Below are positions 38,155 through 45,293 of a stretch of 64,000 bases of DNA, piece after piece. The DNA comes from Vibrio amylolyticus (GTDB taxonomy: Bacteria > Pseudomonadota > Gammaproteobacteria > Enterobacterales > Vibrionaceae): NCBI RefSeq assembly GCF_023145695.1, contig NZ_JAJHVV010000005.1:186001-250000 (forward strand), given 5' to 3'. The notes under the pieces were generated by a model. That model was not told the DNA's origin, made no database searches, and worked only from the letters and a program-made list of their open reading frames with translations. Position 1 is the stretch's first letter. Every line of letters starts with the position of its first letter. Made by a program: the position numbers and the translations under genes.

Positions 38155-38334
38155 ATGAAAACCAAGCCTACCTTGGTTATATTTATTATAATGCTAGTTA
38201 TTATAACTAAAGGCGTGGTTGTAATGACTTTTATAATCGTTTTGAATATGGTTATTGTGACTTTATTATCGGTCAGCAATAAATTAATATCTGGAACAAG
38301 AAATTGTTTCTTGGAACAAGAAATTAAGCGTTAA
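38155..38334 (+). CDS. Possible small hydrophobic protein (59 residues) upstream of hcp
   Basis: An ATG frame at 38155 encodes 59 residues. The first 45 are strongly hydrophobic (TLVIFIIMLVIITKGVVVM, then FIIVLNMVIVTLL) and would form one or two membrane helices, with a polar tail. A weak AAGG lies about 11 bases upstream. It spans most of the clpV-hcp gap and its last codons overlap the enhancer-like half-sites. AT-rich DNA readily gives such hydrophobic frames by chance, so this is tentative. Confidence 0.2.
   Translation: MKTKPTLVIFIIMLVIITKGVVVMTFIIVLNMVIVTLLSVSNKLISGTRNCFLEQEIKR
38297..38323 (+). promoter_or_regulatory. Three alternating half-sites, probable VasH enhancer
   Basis: CAAGAAA (38297-38303), TTTCTTG (38307-38313) and CAAGAAA (38317-38323) alternate in orientation with three-base spacers, giving half-sites every 10 bases on one face of the helix. 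The wider unit TGGAACAAGAAATT is directly repeated with a 20-base period (38292-38305 and 38312-38325). It lies about 70 bases upstream of the -24 box of hcp, a normal position for a sigma-54 activator site. Confidence 0.65.
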
Positions 38335-38391
38335 TATATCATGTGTCATTTGGGTGTTTCTCTAAGTGCTTGTTTTTTATGAGTATAAAAA

Positions 38392-38408
38392 TTGGCATGC
38401 GATTTGTA
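38392..38408 (+). promoter_or_regulatory. Sigma-54 (-24/-12) promoter of hcp
   Basis: TTGGCATG at 38392-38399 and TTTGTA at 38403-38408 match the sigma-54 consensus TGGCACG-N4-TTGCA with exact spacing (GG to G of -12 is 12 bases); the deviations are C to T at one -24 base and at the C of the GC pair. Transcription would start near 38420, about 70 bases before the hcp ATG. The gene for a sigma-54 activator lies in the adjacent divergent operon. Confidence 0.75.
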
Positions 38409-38487
38409 TTAGTAAAATCAGATCGCGGTGATAAGCGGTTTGGTGAATTAACTAACTAAACAAAATTTATATTAAAAGGAACTACAC

Positions 38488-39006
38488 ATGCCAACTCCAG
38501 CATATATGTCAATTACAGGTGAATCTCAAGGCGAAATCACTAAAGATGCATACTCAGCAGATTCAGTAGGTAACGCTTGGCAAGAAGCTCACCTTGATGA
38601 GTTTATGGTTCAAGAGATCGACCACGTAATTACGATTCCACGCGATCCTCAAAGTGGTCAACCAACAGGGCAGCGTGTTCATAAGCCTGTAGTAGTAACT
38701 AAGCAGCAAGATTGCTGTTCACCACTACTATTCAATGCATTGGTATCTGGCGAGAAGCTTCCTGAATGTCAAATCCGTTTCTACCGTACTTCAGTACAAG
38801 GTAAGCAAGAGCATTACTACACAATCAAACTGATTGATGCGCTTCTTGTTGATATGGAAACTCGTATGGCGCATTGCCAAGACGTAGCAACGGCTGATCG
38901 TGTTACTGAAGAAGTTCTTAAGTTCACTTACCGTGCTATTGAAGTAACACACGAAGTTTGTGGTAAGGGCGGTAACGACGACTGGCGTACTCCACGCGAA
39001 GCGTAA
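38488..39006 (+). CDS. hcp: T6SS tube protein Hcp (TssD)
   Basis: Hcp hexamers stack into the inner tube that the T6SS propels into target cells, and they also carry small effectors. The 172-residue protein matches the family throughout: MPTPAYMSITGESQGEITKDAYSADSVGN-type opening, VQEIDHVITIPRDPQSGQPTGQRVHKP, and the C-terminal FTYRAIEVTHEVCGKGGNDDWRTPREA-type end; its length is normal. An AAAAGGA site precedes the ATG. It is driven by a sigma-54 promoter and followed by a terminator hairpin before vgrG, which would make hcp mRNA more abundant than vgrG mRNA, as expected for a tube protein needed in high copy. Confidence 0.97.
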   Translation: MPTPAYMSITGESQGEITKDAYSADSVGNAWQEAHLDEFMVQEIDHVITIPRDPQSGQPTGQRVHKPVVVTKQQDCCSPLLFNALVSGEKLPECQIRFYRTSVQGKQEHYYTIKLIDALLVDMETRMAHCQDVATADRVTEEVLKFTYRAIEVTHEVCGKGGNDDWRTPREA

Positions 39007-39025
39007 TTCGTTTTTCGTTAATTTA

Positions 39026-39055
39026 TGGGTCAACTTGTTAGTTGACCCAGTTTTT
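39026..39055 (+). terminator. Hairpin terminator between hcp and vgrG
   Basis: A ten-base perfect stem TGGGTCAACT / AGTTGACCCA, a TGTT loop, and five T residues after one G. It sits 20 bases after the hcp stop and 65 bases before vgrG. It probably acts as a partial terminator, since no separate vgrG promoter is obvious. Confidence 0.85.
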
Positions 39056-39119
39056 ATTTTGGTAGTTACCACATTTTTAGTGCGACCTTACCATTGAATA
39101 TTTGCATCAGGTAAAAGAT

Positions 39120-41198
39120 ATGAATAATGACGTAGAGTTTAAGTTTGAAGTTCCAGGATCAGGGCATGAATTTCGAGTTGAAAGTTTTCAAGTCATCGAA
39201 GAGCTATCAAAGCCGTTCCAGGTAAGCATTTCATTGCTTTCACTTGATGCTGATATCACTTTTGACTCGTTAATTAGAAAACCTGGTCTACTCAGTGTGT
39301 ACGGTCAGGGAAGTGCGACAGCAAGAAACTTTAACGGCGTTGTCAATGAGGTGCGATACCTTGGACAAGGTCGTAGATTCTCGCGCTATCAGCTACTACT
39401 TGTACCGGAAGTATGGTTTTTAAGTCAACGACAAGATTGCCGAATATTCCAAAGACAGACAGCACCTGAAATCATTGCTCAAGTACTTGATGAAGCAGCG
39501 GTCAGCAACTACCGAATGGAGCTTTCGCGTACCTACAGTTCAAAAGAGTATGTACTACAGTATCGTGAAACCGATATTCAATTTGTACAACGGTTACTCG
39601 CAGAGCACGGTTTATGGTATTACTTCGAGCACACAGCATCGAACCACTCAATGGTCATTGTTGATAGTAGTGATTCTATCGAAGACCTCAGTAGCACTCC
39701 TCTCAATTCCTCTTATATAGGACCCATTACTTACCATGCTGATGGGGGAGGTGTTGCAGACCGAGAGCACATCTCAGATTTAGAGCTGGTTAACAGAGTG
39801 AGATCTGGGCACGTTTCTCATACAGATTACAACTATGAACACCCAAATATTCCCCAATTGATGGAAAGTAATGGTGAGCTTGATCAAGATCTTAAGCTCT
39901 TCGATTACCCTGGACGTTATAGTGAGCCTGAGTCAGGTCAACATCGTGCTAACGAATGGGCTTCGGATAATATTGTCGATAATCAACAGGTTGAAGCAGC
40001 CAGTGACGTTATGCGCTTAACGGCAGGTTATAGTTTCGATATCGGCGAGCACCCACGAAGTGCGATAAATCGTGACTATTTGATGCTGTCTGTGACTCAC
40101 AATGGCCATAACCCACAAGTTCATGAAGATGAAGCAAATGGAATGCCGACGACTTATAGCAATCAATTTGTTTGTATTCCAAGAGATGTAGAGTTTAAAG
40201 CGCCGAAACTTCCAGCACCACTTGTCGACGGGCCACAAACAGCGGTTGTTGTTGGCCCATCAAGTGAGGAAATTTATACTGATAGCTTAGGTAGAATTAA
40301 GGTTCAGTTTCATTGGGATCGTTATGGAGAATCAGACGAGCATTCCAGTTGTTGGATACGTGTCAGCCAATCTATGGCGGCTCCAACGTGGGGAGCAGTG
40401 TATTTACCTCGAATTGGCCATGAAGTCGTGGTTACTTTTCTGGAAGGCGACCCTGATAGACCGTTAGTAACCGGTGCAGTGTATAACGGTCTGCATTTTC
40501 CTCCGTATTCACTTCCAGAAAACAAAACAAGAACGACGTTTAGAACCCATACGCATAAAGGTTCCGGTTTTAACGAATTAAGCTTTGAAGACGAAGCAAA
40601 TCAAGAAGAAGTTTATATCCATGCACAAAAGGATATGTCCACGAAGGTGTTGAATGACCGATTTAGAAACATAGGTCAAGATGAATTCTTGAAAGTGGAT
40701 CGCCACCAAACCAATGAAATTAAGGGTGATCATAAAGAAACCATCGAAGGCCATAAAACGACAACAGTAAATAGTACGTTTACGGAAACTGTCGAACAAG
40801 ACGTTAGCGTGACCTACAACGCGAATGAAAAACAATCTGTAAAGAACAACACGTCGTTAGATATTGGTGATAACCGCGCAACTGTGATCGGTAAAAACGA
40901 CGACTTAGATGTTGGCCAAAATAGTAACTTAGTTGTTGGAGCGTCACGCAGTTCTGACATTAGTAAAGATGATAATCAAAGTGTCGGTGGCAACTTAACG
41001 GTTTCAGTCGATAAGAACATCTCTTATAAGTCTGATGCATCGACACAGGTAATCAGTGGCGACAGTATCGTGCTGAAAACAGGGGCTTCTTCACTATCGA
41101 TGAACAGTGACGGGACGATCAATCTGTCTGGTGTATCGATAATGATTGAAGGAAGCACGAAGGTAATTGTTAAAGGTGCTGATGTTGCAATTAACTGA
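39120..41198 (+). CDS. vgrG: T6SS spike protein VgrG (TssI)
   Basis: VgrG trimers cap the Hcp tube and carry effectors. The protein has the gp27-like N-terminal part (VEFKFEVPGSGHEFRVESFQVIEELSKPF), the gp5 OB-fold region (GRIKVQFHWDRYGESDEHSSCWIRVSQ, then WGAVYLPRIGHEVVVTFLEGDPDRPLVTGAVYNG) and a C-terminal beta-helix of repeated short motifs. It ends at KVIVKGADVAIN with no extra catalytic domain, so it is a structural VgrG rather than an evolved one. I chose the ATG at 39120; an in-frame TTG at 39102 would add six residues but has poorer support. It is the second gene after the sigma-54 promoter and is followed by a cluster of VgrG-associated accessory genes. Confidence 0.96.
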   Translation: MNNDVEFKFEVPGSGHEFRVESFQVIEELSKPFQVSISLLSLDADITFDSLIRKPGLLSVYGQGSATARNFNGVVNEVRYLGQGRRFSRYQLLLVPEVWFLSQRQDCRIFQRQTAPEIIAQVLDEAAVSNYRMELSRTYSSKEYVLQYRETDIQFVQRLLAEHGLWYYFEHTASNHSMVIVDSSDSIEDLSSTPLNSSYIGPITYHADGGGVADREHISDLELVNRVRSGHVSHTDYNYEHPNIPQLMESNGELDQDLKLFDYPGRYSEPESGQHRANEWASDNIVDNQQVEAASDVMRLTAGYSFDIGEHPRSAINRDYLMLSVTHNGHNPQVHEDEANGMPTTYSNQFVCIPRDVEFKAPKLPAPLVDGPQTAVVVGPSSEEIYTDSLGRIKVQFHWDRYGESDEHSSCWIRVSQSMAAPTWGAVYLPRIGHEVVVTFLEGDPDRPLVTGAVYNGLHFPPYSLPENKTRTTFRTHTHKGSGFNELSFEDEANQEEVYIHAQKDMSTKVLNDRFRNIGQDEFLKVDRHQTNEIKGDHKETIEGHKTTTVNSTFTETVEQDVSVTYNANEKQSVKNNTSLDIGDNRATVIGKNDDLDVGQNSNLVVGASRSSDISKDDNQSVGGNLTVSVDKNISYKSDASTQVISGDSIVLKTGASSLSMNSDGTINLSGVSIMIEGSTKVIVKGADVAIN

Positions 41199-41278
41199 TG
41201 TTGCGATCTATTAATACTGCTATTGGCTAATGACATTAGCTCGGTTTGAACGAATGAGTCATCGGAACCCAATGAATT

Positions 41279-41764
41279 ATGTATAAGAAAACGACGTTAT
41301 TAGATGAAAAAGAGTCGTACCAGCAAGCCGAATCACCGGCTTGCTTTTCTCGTTTTGGAACAATTACAGAGATCTATAAAGCAAACGGGGCGGTCAAAGT
41401 CGATTTTGAAGGCAATGTGCTTGGTCAGCCTATCATGGCTCGTCTTGGGCGTAGTTTCACGCTTTCTGAGTTAACGATGGCAGTCGATAATCAACTTAAT
41501 TGTAGGGTTGAGTTTATTGGTGCGGATCTAACGTTACCGGTTATTACCGATATATTTTTCTCAATATTGGACGAGTCGGAAGAGTTAACTATCAGGGCAA
41601 ATAAGTTGGTTCTCGAAACAAAGAGCGAATTAGTGCTTAGAAGTGGAGAAACCGAAACACGCTACAGCGGACGTGACGGGCGTGTAACAACAAAGGGTAG
41701 ATTTATAACTACTCAAGCTGATAAAGCGAACAAGATTCAAGGTGGAACAGTTTCAATTAACTAA
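41279..41764 (+). CDS. DUF6484-type T6SS accessory protein
   Basis: A 161-residue protein resembling DUF6484 proteins, which recur next to vgrG in T6SS loci. The first half has a beta-barrel-like pattern (GTITEIYKANGAVKVDFEGN, GQPIMARLGRSFTLSEL), reminiscent of the OB fold of gp5/VgrG. The second half has short beta-helix-like repeats (LTIRANKLVLETKSELVLRSGETETRYS), as in VgrG tips. It could be a spike-tip or adaptor piece. The gap after vgrG is 80 bases and holds a small inverted repeat (GCTAAT / ATTAGC, 41226-41240) of unknown role. Function is inferred from context. Confidence 0.75.
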   Translation: MYKKTTLLDEKESYQQAESPACFSRFGTITEIYKANGAVKVDFEGNVLGQPIMARLGRSFTLSELTMAVDNQLNCRVEFIGADLTLPVITDIFFSILDESEELTIRANKLVLETKSELVLRSGETETRYSGRDGRVTTKGRFITTQADKANKIQGGTVSIN

Positions 41765-41787
41765 CCTCAATAACAGAATAGACCGGC

Positions 41788-43110
41788 ATGATGCAACGAA
41801 TAAATGTACAACAGCTGAATTCACCAATTACCGACAGTGATATCATTTCGAATGAAGAGTTTATCGAATCAGAGATTGTTAAATTAAAGGATATGGACCC
41901 AAACTGGGTGGGGTTTTGCCGTGAAAAATCCGACATTGCAATAGAATCGATTACGTTCTTACTAAAGCAGTGGAAATTCAAACACGAACTGGGTTTTCCC
42001 TGTGGTTCTTGTGATTACATCAAACTAATCGAACGAAAACTGGAACAATATAAAGACGTTTTTGTTTCGTTTTTTCACCTCGCACCGGGCTTGGTGTATG
42101 AAGTTAGAGAACGATCCCCGGAAACGTATTTATGGTTAATGCTAGATAAGCAATTTGAAATGAAGCGAGAACATCTTCTATCGGCGCTTTATAGTTCGAA
42201 CAAGGTCGACAAGAACATAGTCACGTTACTGGTTTCTGGTTCAAAAAGAAGCGACCTAGATATTGTTCTGGCTGAAATGATCAGTGGCGATGCGCCATTA
42301 AAGTCGAACTGCCTATATTGGTTGCATCTAAGGCAAACAGCCAGTTATTCATTGTTAAATCATTTTCTAAAGCAAAACAAACTTTCAGATATCGAATTAC
42401 TTCCGTTGTTCTCTTTAAATGGTGATATGGAGGCTCGTGACGAGTTAGAAAAACTTGTAGAAGGTGATGCGTTTCTTTTTGAAAGATTAGTTGGTCGCGA
42501 AAATAGGAACACTTGGCTTAGACATACGTTTGGGAATAGTCTTGATAAAGCAGAGTATAGTGACATTGTCACCTATGTTCATATATTAGAGATCAAAGAC
42601 CTTGTTGTATTTGATGTCACTTCAGAAAAAGCACCAATTCACCTAGCTATCGCCGGTGACATAGAAGATGTAGAGGCAACACTTGCTTATATGGTCACGC
42701 TAGAGGCTGATGAAGGTGAGGAGTGGCTATACGCACTTTACGTTCTCTATGGTGACGCTTTTCCTTTAAACCCATCGAAACTTGGCATTGAATATGAATG
42801 GGAAGATGCCTTGGCTCTGTTAGCAGAGTGGTATGAAAAAAATGAACACAGGTTTGAAACCCAATTACGTTTTGGCAAACCTGCTACCTCTGAATCGACA
42901 ATAGAGACGCTATTAAATAAACATATTCCCGCGGAATTTAGATTATGGATCTGGCGTTCACTCTGTTTGCACTCGAGTACGTATTTTCCATGGAACGCTT
43001 ATATGTCATCAGAGCAACAGAAAACACTATTCCACAAGTTCAAATCAAATCAGATGGCGTTAAGGCGTTTTGACAATAGAGGACAACACATTGCAACTTT
43101 GGGACATTGA
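41788..43110 (+). CDS. Conserved T6SS accessory protein (possibly TIGR02270-like), 440 residues
   Basis: The protein is soluble, without signal or membrane segments, and mostly helical. The middle part (about 125-225) has short helical repeats (LLVSGSKRSDLDIVLAEMISGDAPLKSNCLYWL, DIELLPLFSLNGDMEARDELEKL) suggestive of HEAT-like units. The C-terminal part is more conserved-looking (RLWIWRSLCLHSSTYFPWNAYMSSEQQ). In many T6SS loci a protein of this size lies between the vgrG-linked DUF6484 and DUF2169 genes. I assign it to that type tentatively. Two adjacent ATG codons are available, with no strong ribosome binding site. Its 3' end overlaps the next gene by about 20 bases. Confidence 0.7.
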   Translation: MMQRINVQQLNSPITDSDIISNEEFIESEIVKLKDMDPNWVGFCREKSDIAIESITFLLKQWKFKHELGFPCGSCDYIKLIERKLEQYKDVFVSFFHLAPGLVYEVRERSPETYLWLMLDKQFEMKREHLLSALYSSNKVDKNIVTLLVSGSKRSDLDIVLAEMISGDAPLKSNCLYWLHLRQTASYSLLNHFLKQNKLSDIELLPLFSLNGDMEARDELEKLVEGDAFLFERLVGRENRNTWLRHTFGNSLDKAEYSDIVTYVHILEIKDLVVFDVTSEKAPIHLAIAGDIEDVEATLAYMVTLEADEGEEWLYALYVLYGDAFPLNPSKLGIEYEWEDALALLAEWYEKNEHRFETQLRFGKPATSESTIETLLNKHIPAEFRLWIWRSLCLHSSTYFPWNAYMSSEQQKTLFHKFKSNQMALRRFDNRGQHIATLGH

Positions 43111-44068
43111 AGCGAATGACAACCTAAAGATTCATGGTTGCTTTCAGCGTGATAAAGAAGGGAATGAGGTTTGGGTAGTCACTGTAAAGCGTGGGTGGGA
43201 TTGGGTTGAAAACCAATGGGTAGAAACGGTTGAAACCAGTATAGCAGATACCCCCGTTTATTTAGACGAACCAGGAAGATCAGCGATGAAGATCGATCAT
43301 GATTTTCCGATCCTTAAACGTAATACCGATGTGATTGTATACGGTAGAGCAAGGTCGTACGCAAAAAAACCGGTTACTTATCATGAATGTCGGCTTCTTG
43401 TCGATGAACACATTGATAAAACGTTAACGGTTTTTGGTGACAGAAAATGGGTAGAGCATAGCGGTAGTCTGACTGTGACAGCAACACAGCCATTTATAGA
43501 CAAGGCGATTGATTATTCACACGCTTTTGGCGGAGATGAACGCAATCGTTTGGGTAAAGGTGTTGGAACTTCGATAAAAGAACTCACAGGTATGAATGTG
43601 CCGAGTGTATTCTATTCGAAAGAAGACTGGTCAACGAGCAGCAAAGCAATTCGAGTCGCGGGTTTTGGACCATTACCTCCATTTTTTGCTGATCGCTACA
43701 TGCATGCTGGTACTTATGATGAGAACTGGATTGAAAATCGTAGGCCACTACTGCCAGAAGATTTTGATGATCGATATTATCAGTGTGCTCCGAAAGACCA
43801 ACAGTGTAACGGCCACCTAAAAGGCGGTGAGAGGATGATGTTAAGTGGCTTTTGTCACAATGACACCATGATTTTTCGTGTACCTGAAGAGCGCTATATT
43901 GCCGTTGCTGCGTTTAATAAGAAGGAGCGTAGCCTTGAAATGCCAATCAACACTGTATTTATCGATGCAGAAGAAAAACAAATAACAATAACTTATACAG
44001 CGGCTTTTTCATGTCAATCTAAAGAGCATCTGTTAACGACAACGGCTGTAGAAAAAATTAAAAAATAA
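43091..44068 (+). CDS. DUF2169 family T6SS accessory protein
   Basis: DUF2169 proteins occur in vgrG modules and are thought to help load or assemble effectors and spike parts. The visible signature is LQLWDIEANDNLKIHGCFQRDKEGNEVWVVTVKR-type opening, DYSHAFGGDERNRLGKGVG in the middle, and RVAGFGPLPPFFADRY, GTYDENWIENRRPLLPEDFD and CAPKDQQ towards the end, all in family order. I place the start at TTG 43091, because GAGGA lies seven bases upstream and the protein then begins at the usual LQLWDIE position; TTG 43070 is a longer alternative. It overlaps the upstream gene. It is about 325 residues long and appears complete. Confidence 0.85.
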   Translation: MQLWDIEANDNLKIHGCFQRDKEGNEVWVVTVKRGWDWVENQWVETVETSIADTPVYLDEPGRSAMKIDHDFPILKRNTDVIVYGRARSYAKKPVTYHECRLLVDEHIDKTLTVFGDRKWVEHSGSLTVTATQPFIDKAIDYSHAFGGDERNRLGKGVGTSIKELTGMNVPSVFYSKEDWSTSSKAIRVAGFGPLPPFFADRYMHAGTYDENWIENRRPLLPEDFDDRYYQCAPKDQQCNGHLKGGERMMLSGFCHNDTMIFRVPEERYIAVAAFNKKERSLEMPINTVFIDAEEKQITITYTAAFSCQSKEHLLTTTAVEKIKK

Positions 44069-44106
44069 TTAAGCCGCACTATCAATATGTAATATGAGTA
44101 ACTTAT

Positions 44107-45054
44107 ATGAGTCTAAGCAGTGGTCGCTTTATAATTGGCGCTGATGTAGTAACACCAACGGGGATGAATTTGGAAATGGCTCTGTCAGTTGCAAAAGCTG
44201 ATTTGAGCTTATTTAGCCAAAAGAGTGTTGAAAATAAACCTGAACGATTCACTTACGCAAATGTTGAGTTCTTATCTTCGGATGATCAAGAAGAAAGAAG
44301 CGTAGAAATGCTTAACATATTAATTAACTCCCTGCTCAAACAGATCCCGAAACCGCTGAAGCCTATTCCGCTCTATGTATCGATTCCCGACGTGCTGAAG
44401 ACACACAGTGTTAAGGAAAAACTGGAACAGTTAGAATGTAACCGTTGGATATCAAATATTACCCTTTGTCATTCGACCGGGATACAGTTTTTACAAAAGT
44501 CGTTAAAGGCACTGGATAGAAGCGATGCGCTATTAAGTATCTGTGTTGATTCTCTCTACCACAGATGCCCAGAACTGATTGAAGATGGTGTCGTGATGTC
44601 AGATGAAAACCCTTGGGGTCTCATCCCAAGTGAAGGGGCTGGAGGGTTGATATTGACTAAAGCGAACATACTCGACACGTTAAAAATTAAACCACTCGCT
44701 GAATTTGGTCAATTGCTCAGTGAACATTCTGATGATCGTCGCGGGATGATGAGACTAATTCGCGAAGTATCTAAAACGAATGAGTGCCTAGGTAACGTTT
44801 ATTCTAATATGACCAACAAGCGTTCAGAAACCGAAGCTTACGGCTTTGCTATCGGCGCGAGAGCGGAAAAATTCACAAACCCTCAACAGCCGTTTCTAAT
44901 AAACACATTATGGGGGAGTCTGGGGGAAAGCTCAGTCAATACGCTTATTTCAACCGTGATCAATGAACAAACGTCAAATAACCTAGCAAGCTTATTCTTA
45001 TTTTCACAAAGCAATGAAAACGCAATAATTACAATGAAAAAACACCTCCACTGA
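44107..45054 (+). CDS. Degenerate ketosynthase/thiolase-like T6SS accessory protein
   Basis: The 315-residue protein has the thiolase-fold layout of beta-ketoacyl synthases: an opening IIGADVVTPTGMNLEMALSVAKA, and later GLIPSEGAGGLILTKA, the counterpart of the GEGAGALVL motif seen in PfaC in this same window. The nucleophile cysteine motif (DxACxSS) and the two catalytic histidines cannot be found; the matching region reads CHSTGIQFLQKSLKALDR. At 315 residues it is also shorter than a working synthase of about 410. It therefore probably has a structural or binding role rather than catalysis. Similar inactive synthase-like genes occur beside DUF2169 genes in other T6SS loci. It is the last gene before a 239-base gap. 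Confidence 0.75.
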   Translation: MSLSSGRFIIGADVVTPTGMNLEMALSVAKADLSLFSQKSVENKPERFTYANVEFLSSDDQEERSVEMLNILINSLLKQIPKPLKPIPLYVSIPDVLKTHSVKEKLEQLECNRWISNITLCHSTGIQFLQKSLKALDRSDALLSICVDSLYHRCPELIEDGVVMSDENPWGLIPSEGAGGLILTKANILDTLKIKPLAEFGQLLSEHSDDRRGMMRLIREVSKTNECLGNVYSNMTNKRSETEAYGFAIGARAEKFTNPQQPFLINTLWGSLGESSVNTLISTVINEQTSNNLASLFLFSQSNENAIITMKKHLH

Positions 45055-45152
45055 TTTAATTAAGTAAAGGTAATGCTTAGTTAAGTTCATTCATTTACGA
45101 CGCAAAAACTGGAATGAAAGTCATATAAGAGGGTGTAAAAAACCGTCATACA

Positions 45153-45169
45153 GATTGTAAATAACAATC
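45153..45169. promoter_or_regulatory. Inverted repeat upstream of ppkA
   Basis: GATTGT and ACAATC flank a five-base AT-rich spacer, 125 bases before the kinase start. It looks like an operator half-site pair, but no regulator can be assigned. A sigma-54-like TGG...GC pair near 45210 has one base too few between the boxes. Confidence 0.25.
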
Positions 45170-45293
45170 AACTTTTAGTTAGTTTAACTGAAATAATAGA
45201 CATAGTGATGGTTTGCTTTTGCAGTGTTGAAAATGGTCCTTAAGAGTTATTAATATGCGTTCCTAAATAATTGTAGTTATTAAAGAGAACGCA

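Larger units (their letters stand above)
38027..38487. other. Divergent clpV-hcp regulatory region
   Basis: This 461-base AT-rich gap contains the hcp sigma-54 promoter, the three half-sites, a 7-base hairpin AACCAAG / CTTGGTT around 38160-38178, and the possible 59-codon frame. An ATTATA at 38064-38069 would give a TATAAT -10 for clpV on the - strand, but without a convincing -35. Confidence 0.6.

Noticed and set aside
39102..39119. TTG start for vgrG
   Set aside because: ATG at 39120 gives the normal VgrG N-terminus and has acceptable upstream sequence.
39120..41198. Evolved VgrG with a toxin domain
   Set aside because: The protein ends with the beta-helix and has no C-terminal extension.
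45205..45225. Sigma-54 promoter ahead of ppkA (ATGG...TTTTGCA)
   Set aside because: The GG and GC pairs are nine bases apart instead of ten, a spacing that normally abolishes sigma-54 function.
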